NCBI GenBank assembly: GCA_035968095.1
Contig: JAWQFW010000247.1
Coordinates: 1-7,812, forward strand
Length of the DNA stretch: 7,812 nucleotides
Direction: 5' to 3'
Source: IIICB1 sp035968095
GTDB taxonomy: Bacteria > Cyanobacteriota > Cyanobacteriia > Cyanobacteriales > SIO1D9
The notes under the pieces were generated by a model. The model saw only the letters and a list, made by a program, of their open reading frames with translations. It was not told where the DNA came from and did not search any database. This document shows positions 1-4,960 of the stretch, one piece after another (position 1 is the stretch's first letter; every line of letters begins with the position of its first letter). The position numbers were made by a program, and so were the translations under genes.

Positions 1-38
1 TAGCTATAGTCTTACCAACATTTACTCTCCCAACTCCT

Positions 39-77
39 CCTTGTCTCCCATTTCCCCCTTGTCCCCAGTCCCCAGTC
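39..77. repeat. Degenerate heptanucleotide STRR tract upstream of the phytochelatin-synthase-like gene
   Basis: The tract holds two perfect tandem heptamers GTCCCCA (61-67, 68-74) followed by a partial third. They are preceded by two copies of CCTTGTC (39-45 and 57-63) in a C-rich, G-poor stretch. Short tandemly repeated heptamers of this kind are common between cyanobacterial genes. A second tract of the same family lies at 5755-5803. No function can be read from it. Confidence 0.65.
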
Positions 78-88
78 GCTGCTATACT
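59..88 (+). promoter_or_regulatory. Possible sigma-70 type promoter of the phytochelatin-synthase-like gene
   Basis: A good -10 hexamer TATACT (83-88, 5 of 6 to TATAAT) lies 18 bp after a weak -35, TTGTCC (59-64, 4 of 6 to TTGACA), which falls inside the STRR tract. Transcription would begin near 95 and give a leader of about 40 nt before the ATG at 136. This is pattern matching only. Confidence 0.35.
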
Positions 89-135
89 GCAAAATTAAGA
101 GCGAAAGTTCGATTACAATTATCAGGGAATCAACT

Positions 136-990
136 ATGAGCGCTAGTAGCACCTCAAATTTTTTACGCAAGCTGTTTGAACGGATACCTTTACCTGTAGC
201 GATTATTATCGGAGTTTGGGCTGCTAACGGAGTGTTATTACCACTGTATCTCGAAAAGTGGAATAATAGTTCACAGTCGCAAGTTGAAGTAGATAATTCC
301 GAATTATTAGCAATAGATAAAACTCAACAAGTTCCTGCGGTTAGAGAGAAATTACCTTTAAGCGAAAAGTTAATTGATTTTAATTCAACTGCGGGAGAAA
401 AGCTACTTTTTGAAAGTGAAGCAAGAACTGATTATTTACCTTTAAGTATTCATTTTGTCACCCAAAGTAATCAAGCTTATTGTGGTGTTGCTAGTATCGT
501 CATGGTGTTGAATGCGCTGAATATTTCTGCCCCAGAAGCGCCGGAATATAAGCCTTATGACATTTTTACCCAAAATAACTTTTTCAACAAGCAGACGGAT
601 AAAATAATTACCGCTAAGAAGGTTTCTCGTCAGGGGATGACCCTTACAGAATTAGCCAGTTTGTTAGCAGCTTATCCGGTAAAAACAGAAGTACATCATG
701 GGGGTGATTTAACCCTAGCTGAATTTCGTTCGCTTGTTGTGAATAATTTAGCAGAAACTGATAATTTTGTCCTTGTGAATTATTTACGCAAAGCTATCGG
801 TCAAGAAACAGGTGGACATATTTCCCCGATCGCAGCGTATGATCGAGATACAGACCGACTCTTGATTTTAGATGTCTCTCGCTACAAGTATCCTCCGGTT
901 TGGGTACAAACTGAAGAACTTTGGTTAGCAACACGGACGATAGACTCAACCTCAGAAAAGACACGCGGTTTAGTCTTGGTTAGTCGCTAG
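136..990 (+). CDS. Membrane-anchored phytochelatin-synthase-like cysteine hydrolase
   Basis: The 284-residue protein has a short basic N-terminus, one hydrophobic segment (about residues 19-38), a polar linker to about residue 95, and a phytochelatin synthase catalytic domain to the end. The papain-like triad is visible: Cys116 in QAYCGVAS, His228 in GGHISPIAAYD and Asp246 in LLILDVSRYKYPPVWV. The spacings of 112 and 18 residues are nearly those of the Nostoc enzyme as I recall it (Cys70, His183, Asp201). Cys116 is the only cysteine, so the Cys-rich metal-sensing C-terminal domain of plant enzymes is absent. Prokaryotic short forms mainly hydrolyse glutathione to gamma-Glu-Cys and make little phytochelatin, so thiol or glutathione-conjugate hydrolysis is the likely activity. 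The N-terminal segment suggests an anchored, probably periplasmic or lumenal, catalytic domain; orientation is inferred. A weak AGGGA (124-128) precedes the ATG. Confidence 0.9.
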   Translation: MSASSTSNFLRKLFERIPLPVAIIIGVWAANGVLLPLYLEKWNNSSQSQVEVDNSELLAIDKTQQVPAVREKLPLSEKLIDFNSTAGEKLLFESEARTDYLPLSIHFVTQSNQAYCGVASIVMVLNALNISAPEAPEYKPYDIFTQNNFFNKQTDKIITAKKVSRQGMTLTELASLLAAYPVKTEVHHGGDLTLAEFRSLVVNNLAETDNFVLVNYLRKAIGQETGGHISPIAAYDRDTDRLLILDVSRYKYPPVWVQTEELWLATRTIDSTSEKTRGLVLVSR

Positions 991-1005
991 TGTTTGCGAT
1001 TGGGT

Positions 1006-1042
1006 CGTCAGGAGTTTAATGCTAAAATACTGACGAAAACTC
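1006..1042. other. Two mutually exclusive small hairpins after the phytochelatin-synthase-like gene
   Basis: CGTCAG (1006-1011) is complementary to CTGACG (1030-1035), and GAGTTT (1012-1017) is complementary to AAACTC (1037-1042). The two stems interleave, so only one can form at a time. There is no U-run, so this is not a standard intrinsic terminator. Its position 16 bp after the stop codon would suit transcript 3'-end processing, but chance is possible. Confidence 0.3.
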
Positions 1043-1061
1043 AAATTAATCCTCAATATAG

Positions 1062-1116
1062 ATCACTGGAATGAATAAAGTTTTGTAAGCTTATGGCATT
1101 TTTTCATTCCAGTGAT
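1062..1116. repeat. Long inverted repeat (14-bp perfect arms)
   Basis: ATCACTGGAATGAA (1062-1075) is the exact reverse complement of TTCATTCCAGTGAT (1103-1116). After one mismatch the pairing continues for three more bases (1077-1079 with 1099-1101), giving an 18-bp arm with one mismatch and a 19-nt loop. The loop contains the small palindrome TAAGCTTA. No U-run follows, so it is a poor intrinsic terminator. It could be a processed RNA hairpin, a paired operator, or the remnant of a small mobile element. The arm core TCACTGGAATGA resembles the palindrome cores at 1665-1676 and 1942-1953. Confidence 0.7.
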
Positions 1117-1282
1117 AAGAATATTTTCCCAAAAACTATTTGAGATGAGAGTATCAAGTAACTTGGTGATTTCTGTAAAAACTATAAAATTCAACGAACA
1201 GGGATTTCAGTTTCGCGTAGAATAATCTTAGCTAGTCTAGAGATAATTTAGTTTAGTGGTGCATCTGCTGGTAACTAAACTC

Positions 1283-1287
1283 AGGAG
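1283..1287 (+). promoter_or_regulatory. Ribosome binding site that decides the start of the 62-residue protein
   Basis: AGGAG sits 10 nt before the ATG at 1298 and is one of the best Shine-Dalgarno matches in the window. It favours the ATG over an in-frame GTG at 1256, which would add 14 residues and has no such site. Confidence 0.6.
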
Positions 1288-1297
1288 AAAATTAGTC

Positions 1298-1486
1298 ATG
1301 GGACAGCTTATCAGCAATTGGATTGGGAAATTAACTGTCTGCGGTTGGATGTTAGTAATTGCGACTTTGATCTTTTTACCAGCTTACCAGCCTTCTAACG
1401 ATCTGGGTACACCCGATCGCACAAGTAGCGGTGGAACTCGCGTTGTTTGTACTTCTCGTCCTCTTTTTACCGGAAATTTTAGCTAA
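1298..1486 (+). CDS. Small 62-residue membrane or secreted protein; possible truncated DUF928-like N-terminus
   Basis: The product begins MGQLISNWIG, has a hydrophobic stretch at about residues 13-28 ending in LPAY, then a polar tail with GTPDRTSSGGTR and Cys51. A charged or polar start followed by a hydrophobic core looks like a signal peptide or single membrane segment. The motif resembles the conserved start of cyanobacterial DUF928 proteins (a PGR/GGGTRG-C type segment just after the signal peptide), but those proteins usually run to about 200 residues or more. This reading frame stops 11 residues after Cys51, and I see no continuation of the family in the next 150 bases in any frame. It is therefore either a decayed N-terminal fragment or a genuine small secreted peptide. 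The strong AGGAG at 1283 supports translation. Function is unknown. Confidence 0.5.
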   Translation: MGQLISNWIGKLTVCGWMLVIATLIFLPAYQPSNDLGTPDRTSSGGTRVVCTSRPLFTGNFS

Positions 1487-1647
1487 ATTTTCGTTCTTTA
1501 GTGACAAAGTTCCTAATTTCGGTTGACCTTCTCAAAAAATTCTCCGCTTTAACTTAAATTAGCTTCAGCAATGCTTATCAAGAGATTATTCTTGAAATTG
1601 TCTGAGTTTCGTCCTCTGCTATCTCGCAATTTTTCTCGGTTGTTGAA

Positions 1648-1751
1648 GGAACAAAATATTTTTATCATTGCAATGATAAACCAGGTCAAGGTTATTAGTT
1701 AAGTAGATAACGATCTGAATTGTCTTCTTGGGGTGCAGCGCGATCGCCGCT
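1648..1751. repeat. Direct repeat A, copy 1 (104 bp)
   Basis: This block matches 1925-2028 at a constant offset of 277 bp with no gaps. By hand count 97 of 104 positions agree; the differences are at 1658, 1661, 1664, 1671, 1711, 1733 and 1736. The longest identical run is 39 bases (1672-1710). The block begins GGAACAAAAT, contains a perfect 20-bp palindrome (1661-1680) and ends with a HIP1 octamer (1740-1747) followed by CGCT. Neither copy has terminal inverted repeats or a clear target-site duplication. Confidence 0.9.
1661..1680. promoter_or_regulatory. Perfect 20-bp palindrome inside repeat A copy 1 (operator-like)
   Basis: TTTATCATTGCAATGATAAA equals its own reverse complement over all 20 bases. 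The matching place in copy 2 (1938-1957) keeps 7 of 10 pairs. Size and AT-rich half-sites resemble operators of dimeric regulators such as the Fur/Zur family, but the half-site order (ATCATT..AATGAT) is not the standard Fur box, so no regulator is assigned. There is no gene immediately downstream on either strand. Confidence 0.45.
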
Positions 1752-1796
1752 TTAGTTGTCTGAGGTAGATATTAATTCCTGCTGAGATCATCTCAG
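1751..1796. repeat. Diverged repeat B, copy 1, with nested palindrome
   Basis: TTTAGTTG and GGTAGA...TTAATT of this segment recur at 1875-1901 (offset 124) and CATCTCA recurs at 1908-1914 (offset 119), so repeat A is accompanied by a second, more diverged repeat. Within it, CTGAGAT (1782-1788) and ATCTCAG (1790-1796) form a 7-bp inverted repeat around one base. The stretch from 1797 to 1874 has no clear feature apart from a HIP1 octamer at 1848-1855. Confidence 0.5.
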
Positions 1797-1860
1797 ATCA
1801 TGAGAACCCAATGCTTAACTACTAATTACCAAAAATCGTCTCATCTGGCGATCGCTGAAA

Positions 1861-1914
1861 CTACCTGTAACTATTTTAGTTGAACAAGGTAGACTTTAAT
1901 TGTTTCTCATCTCA
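1861..1914. repeat. Diverged repeat B, copy 2, with imperfect hairpin
   Basis: The segment 1875-1914 is the second copy of repeat B and lies directly before repeat A copy 2. Its beginning also pairs with upstream sequence: CTACC (1861-1865) and AACTA (1869-1873) match GGTAG (1888-1892) and TAGTT (1877-1881) in inverse order, giving a bulged stem-loop over 1861-1892. Confidence 0.45.
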
Positions 1915-1924
1915 AATCTGGACA

Positions 1925-2028
1925 GGAACAAAATTTTCTTTTCATTGGAATGATAAACCAGGTCAAGGTTATTAGTTAAGTAGATAATGATCTGAATTGT
2001 CTTCTTGGGATGTAGCGCGATCGCCGCT
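1925..2028. repeat. Direct repeat A, copy 2 (104 bp)
   Basis: This is the second copy of the block at 1648-1751. It retains the HIP1 octamer (2017-2024) but its palindrome has decayed, with mismatches at the centre and two other pairs. It ends 53 bp from the stop codon of the convergently oriented 470-residue protein gene. Confidence 0.9.
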
Positions 2029-2080
2029 CAACCTCCGGATAATCTTGGTACATTAATAAGTATCGCTAACAGTGGAACCC

Positions 2081-3493
2081 TTATTCTAACTGGACATATT
2101 TCTCTAAATCGCTAATTTCGGGGTCGGGAAACTCAGTTATAATCTTCCAAACAATAGTATAACCTCCATCAGCGCGTTGACCTACTGGTCGAAAAGCCAC
2201 AATAATATCGCTACTGGGTGTCTCTAAAATTTCTCTAGCATTGCGACGATTTTCACGAGTAATTGGTTCACCTGTAATAATTGGTTCGGGTAACTGATAT
2301 TGAATTAAACGCAATAAATAGGTATGGTTGAGTTTCGCAGGTAGTTGAGAGAAAACAGGTAATTCCAAAGGTGGAACTACACCATTACCCAGTTTATGAA
2401 AGAAAAAGCGTCTTTGGTCTGCTTGGATAGTTGCTAATTGTTGTGGTGGACGATAGACAAAGAAACATTCCCTTTCTTCTGGAGTGAGAATTGCTCTTTT
2501 TAGTAACAACGTCGCGACGTTATTTAAGGGAATATCACCCAAGCTTACCATAAAACCGTAGTTCAAGCTGGGCATGGGAATCGCAAATTTTCCCTCGTCA
2601 ACTTCGAGAGTTAAACGAGGTAGAAAAGTTTCGGTTGCAGGTTTGAGGGGTGGAAAAATGGAAATATCGGTAAATGAGGGTAAAACGATCTCGCCGACTC
2701 GATCGATTTTGCTGCGGTATACTGTTTCTGGAAGTATTGGTGCAATTCCTGTATTTGGTTCCGTCAGCAATTCGTCGTATAGTTGGATTTCTAGAGGTGA
2801 AACTGTGTTAGTTGATTCTAACCTTTCGCGGTTTGCTAAAGGATCGTTGAAACGGGCTGAGTCAGGAAAAAGTTGAGTTGCGGTTAAGGTTTCTTGTCTG
2901 ACAGCTTCGAGTCGGACGATCGCTTCTGCGGGGGGCGTAATCAAAGGTATAATTATTTCTGGTGCATCAGCGATCGCTAATTTTGCAGGTGAACCAATTA
3001 CAGGTGGTTCTGGTGGGGGAAAGTTTGGTACAACTGGAGTGACGATATTTCCCGATAGTGTGGGTATCAAACGGTCTAAAAAAGGAATTAAGGGCTGTAA
3101 AGTTAAAGTGGAATTGTAGAGAGTGCAATAAACTTGTTGTTGAGAATCGTTTAAATACGAGACTTGCACGTTAGTATTAGGGTTATTATCGCAGAGAAAC
3201 TGAGGCAGGCGATATTGCTGACGCAAAAAGCGTTCCACATCAATAATATGGAAAGTTAAAGCGATTCTTGCTGATTTTACCTGATTCGGGTCGGGTTGCG
3301 CTAGCGATCGCTCGACTCTTTCAATTAAGTTTAACTGTTCCTGCAACAACTGCTGCGCCGGAGTCCAAAAATCATTGGTTTGTGAGGTTTGGGTAGTTAA
3401 GGAAGGCGATCGTGTTTCTACTGCTAAACTTACACTGGGAAGTAGTCCCCAGATACACAGAGAAACAGATAACATTAATCGAGAGTAGCGCAT
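2081..3493 (-). CDS. Secreted 470-residue protein of unknown function
   Basis: I do not recognise the family. The start MRYSRLMLSV followed by a hydrophobic run to about residue 24 (SVSLA then VE) is a good Sec signal peptide, so the mature protein should be periplasmic or exported. After it come a short helical, charged region (about 44-95), a proline-rich stretch (about 153-190, PPPEPP), and a mostly beta-type hydrophobic C-terminal half. Mature cysteines are Cys101, Cys123 and Cys343; the first two flank a short segment and could form a disulphide. No catalytic motif or transmembrane helix is seen after the signal. The ATG at 3493 has no clear Shine-Dalgarno site; Met7 would be a worse start because it removes the basic n-region. 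The gene carries two HIP1 octamers (2970-2977, 3304-3311), so it appears to be an old resident. It is monocistronic in this window. Confidence 0.8.
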   Translation of the reverse strand: MRYSRLMLSVSLCIWGLLPSVSLAVETRSPSLTTQTSQTNDFWTPAQQLLQEQLNLIERVERSLAQPDPNQVKSARIALTFHIIDVERFLRQQYRLPQFLCDNNPNTNVQVSYLNDSQQQVYCTLYNSTLTLQPLIPFLDRLIPTLSGNIVTPVVPNFPPPEPPVIGSPAKLAIADAPEIIIPLITPPAEAIVRLEAVRQETLTATQLFPDSARFNDPLANRERLESTNTVSPLEIQLYDELLTEPNTGIAPILPETVYRSKIDRVGEIVLPSFTDISIFPPLKPATETFLPRLTLEVDEGKFAIPMPSLNYGFMVSLGDIPLNNVATLLLKRAILTPEERECFFVYRPPQQLATIQADQRRFFFHKLGNGVVPPLELPVFSQLPAKLNHTYLLRLIQYQLPEPIITGEPITRENRRNAREILETPSSDIIVAFRPVGQRADGGYTIVWKIITEFPDPEISDLEKYVQLE

Positions 3494-3596
3494 ACCATAG
3501 CTTCGCTAGACATAAGTTGAGTTTACCATTATTCTGAGCTAATTTCTGCTTTCGCCCATACTCCCCAGGAAAACTCGTTTCGAGTAAACACAAACT

Positions 3597-3733
3597 CGCA
3601 AACCAAGAGACGTAAAGCAATTTTCGGGTATTTGCTTTAACTATCTTCGAGTTAATTTGTTGAATTTTCGCGCAAAGTCGCAAAGTCGCAAAGAAAGAGA
3701 CGCAAAAAAATTTTCTCGTTTTTGCTTTGGCTA
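3597..3733. repeat. Diverged direct repeat of 90-bp period with CGCAAAG tandem units
   Basis: Segments 3597-3643 and 3687-3733 agree at 37 of 47 positions by hand count. Both read CGCAAA..AAGAGACG..AATTTTC...TTTGCTTT..CTA. Between them are tandem octamers CGCAAAGT (3671-3686). Each copy can form a small AT-rich stem: TAAAGCAA 3613-3620 with 3632-3639, and GCAAAAA 3702-3708 with 3719-3725. Such CGCAAAG/AGAGACGC repeats are frequent between cyanobacterial genes. An open frame on the minus strand across it is an artefact of the repeat. The rest of 3494-3825 shows nothing beyond a possible promoter. Confidence 0.65.
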
Positions 3734-3789
3734 GATGTAGGATACTTTTGATGCAATAGTTTTCATCTATCATTGACTAAAAAAGCATT

Positions 3790-3818
3790 TTGCTAATCTA
3801 AAACTGAACAAGTAAAAT
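3790..3818 (+). promoter_or_regulatory. Possible promoter of the antitoxin-toxin pair, giving a nearly leaderless transcript
   Basis: TTGCTA (3790-3795, 4 of 6 to TTGACA) is followed after exactly 17 bp by TAAAAT (3813-3818, 5 of 6 to TATAAT). Initiation would fall at about 3825, at or next to the ATG at 3826. No Shine-Dalgarno sequence precedes that ATG, which fits a leaderless mRNA. Pattern matching only. Confidence 0.35.
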
Positions 3819-3825
3819 TGTAACT

Positions 3826-4173
3826 ATGACTAAGCAACAAATCTCAGATTATTTTAACTTTCTCGCACCTAATGATATTCGTTTGCAAGGTTCGCGGATT
3901 GGAATTGAAACTATTCTTTATGAATATCTTGAACGCGGAAAATCTCCTGAAGAAATCGCCCAAATTTATCCCTCCTTAAGCTTGGAACAAGTTTATGCGA
4001 CAATTCTTTATTACTTACAAAATCAACAAACTATTAGCGATTACTTAAAAACTTGGCTAGAACACGGTCAAAAGATGAGAGAAAAGCAGCGACTTAATCC
4101 TCCACCCGTTTCCGAGAAGTTTAAGCAATTAAAACGTAAATTAAAAGCGCAAATAAAAAATAATGACGCTTAA
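3826..4173 (+). CDS. DUF433 antitoxin of a DUF433/PIN-like toxin-antitoxin pair
   Basis: The 115-residue protein carries a DUF433 domain at about residues 17-75. The family pattern is visible as RIGIETILYEYLERGKSPEE, then an IAQIYPSLSLEQVYATI helix-turn-helix-like segment. DUF433 proteins are the antitoxin partners of DUF5615/VapC-related PIN-like toxins; the HTH part is expected to bind the operon's own promoter. The C-terminal tail (about 80-115) is rich in Lys, Arg and Gln and should form the toxin-binding extension. The frame overlaps the following toxin gene by 11 bp, the usual arrangement for coupled translation. This gene looks intact, whereas its toxin partner is interrupted, so it may now be an orphan antitoxin or autoregulator. 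Confidence 0.85.
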   Translation: MTKQQISDYFNFLAPNDIRLQGSRIGIETILYEYLERGKSPEEIAQIYPSLSLEQVYATILYYLQNQQTISDYLKTWLEHGQKMREKQRLNPPPVSEKFKQLKRKLKAQIKNNDA

Positions 4174-4525
4174 TTATCTTATTGATGAAAATGTCAATCC
4201 TCTCTATGCTAATCAAATTAGAAACCGGGAACCTAATATATTAATTAAAGTGGTAGGAGAAAAGGACACACCCCCCAAAAGTACCCTCGACCCAAAAATA
4301 CTCTGCTGGTGTGAAGAAAATAACTTTATATTTGTCACAAATAATCGTACATATATGCTTATTTATTTAGCCGATTAGATTGCAACTAGTCGTCATATTT
4401 CAGAGATTTTTATTCTCAATCCTAATCTAAGTATTGGCGAAAATTTGGCAGAATTAATCTTAGTAGCCCTAGCTTCTGAAGATAATGAATATCAGGATTG
4501 CATTATTTATTTACCCTTAGATTAG
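4163..4525 (+). pseudogene. DUF5615-type PIN-like toxin interrupted by an in-frame TAG
   Basis: The frame opens with MTLNYLIDENVNPLYANQIR, including the Asp8-Glu9 acidic pair of PIN-like nucleases, continues through STLDPKILCWCEENNFIFVT, and stops after LAD at TAG 4376-4378 (71 residues). Reading past this stop in the same frame recovers the rest of the family: IATSRHISEIFILNPNLSIG, then a helix with ENLAELILVA and the ending IIYLPLD, to a second TAG at 4523-4525. The complete protein would be about 120 residues, the usual size. No frameshift is needed, so a single nonsense codon explains the break. The product would be an RNase-like toxin; the 71-residue fragment lacks the last strand and helix and is probably inactive. 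Alternatives are sequencing error or readthrough. The ATG overlaps the DUF433 gene by 11 bp. Confidence 0.85.
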
Positions 4526-4528
4526 TAT

Positions 4529-4545
4529 AAATGATTAGCTCATTT
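4529..4545. terminator. Small hairpin between convergent genes
   Basis: AAATGA (4529-4534) pairs with TCATTT (4540-4545) around a 5-nt loop in the 35-bp space between the toxin remnant and the convergent lipoprotein gene. The position suits a bidirectional terminator, but the stem is short and AT-rich and lacks a good U-run, so support is weak. Confidence 0.25.
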
Positions 4546-4560
4546 CTAAACAACTAAATA

Positions 4561-4950
4561 TTACTTGCTTGGGCTAATTTTCCATTCATCATTTTCTTTG
4601 ACTAACTTTGTCGTTTCGGTTTCGGTAGTTCCGTTTGCAAATTCGATTGTATAAGTAACTTCTGCAACTTCACCAACTACATCTTCGTTGAGAATTTTAA
4701 TCGATTTTATGCCTCCTTTTTCTTGAATTTCTCTTACACCTTGGGTTAAACCAGTTTTCAGTTTATCTATACCCATTGTTTTCACGACTGTCGAGGAAAA
4801 CATATTCGCAGCATCTTCTACTTTTCCTGCTTCTAAAAAACGATAAAATTTTTCAACTGTTGCTGCGGGACCAGTATTGAAACAGCCATACACAAGCACA
4901 GAAGTACCTGCGATAATTGCGGTCAAAACAAATTTTCTTCTTTTCATCAT
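4561..4950 (-). CDS. Small DUF4878-like lipoprotein
   Basis: The 129-residue protein starts MMKRRKF, has a hydrophobic stretch (about 8-20) and a lipobox-like VYG-Cys23, so it should be lipid-modified at Cys23 and anchored in a membrane facing the periplasm. The mature part, with ATVEKFYRFLEAGKVEDAAN followed by TYTIEFANGTTETETTKLVK and a final EWKIS, has the alpha-then-beta layout of the DUF4878/NTF2-like lipoprotein family, which binds or supports partners and has no known catalytic residues. It is the second gene of an operon, 4 bp after the papain-fold hydrolase gene. Its ribosome binding site overlaps that gene's stop codon, so translation is likely coupled. Exact role is unknown; an accessory role for the neighbouring hydrolase is inferred from context only. 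Confidence 0.75.
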   Translation of the reverse strand: MMKRRKFVLTAIIAGTSVLVYGCFNTGPAATVEKFYRFLEAGKVEDAANMFSSTVVKTMGIDKLKTGLTQGVREIQEKGGIKSIKILNEDVVGEVAEVTYTIEFANGTTETETTKLVKENDEWKISPSK

Positions 4951-4953
4951 TAA

Positions 4954-4960
4954 CCTACCT
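4954..4960 (-). promoter_or_regulatory. Ribosome binding site of the lipoprotein gene, overlapping the upstream stop codon
   Basis: On the minus strand AGGTAGG (4960-4954) contains the TAG stop of the hydrolase gene (4957-4955) and lies 3 nt before the ATG at 4950 and 6 nt before the second in-frame ATG at 4947. The overlap implies translational coupling; the second ATG has the more normal spacing and could be the real start. Confidence 0.55.

Noticed and set aside
1256..1297. GTG start giving a 76-residue version of the small protein
   Set aside because: The AGGAG at 1283 is correctly placed for the ATG at 1298; the extra residues add several basic residues ahead of the signal-like segment and have no site of their own.
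1648..1701. Short peptide frame ending in NDKPGQGY followed by TAG, present in both A repeats
   Set aside because: The two copies share frame and stop, but no start codon is available (a stop lies at 1603-1605), and nucleotide identity continues unchanged for 50 bp past the stop, so the conservation is not specific to coding.
1800..1883. 27-codon ATG frame between the A repeats
   Set aside because: It has no ribosome binding site, no recognisable motif, and lies across repeat and HIP1 sequence.
1648..2028. CRISPR array or IS element as an explanation for the repeats
   Set aside because: There are only two long copies without regular short spacers, no transposase, no terminal inverted repeats and no cas genes.
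2574..2876. Plus-strand open frame inside the 470-residue protein gene
   Set aside because: It is an antisense shadow with no ribosome binding site and Ser/Arg-rich random-looking sequence.
3372..3773. Minus-strand open frame of 133 codons
   Set aside because: It overlaps the start and signal peptide region of the 470-residue protein in another frame and is built from the CGCAAAG repeat; no family, no plausible start context.
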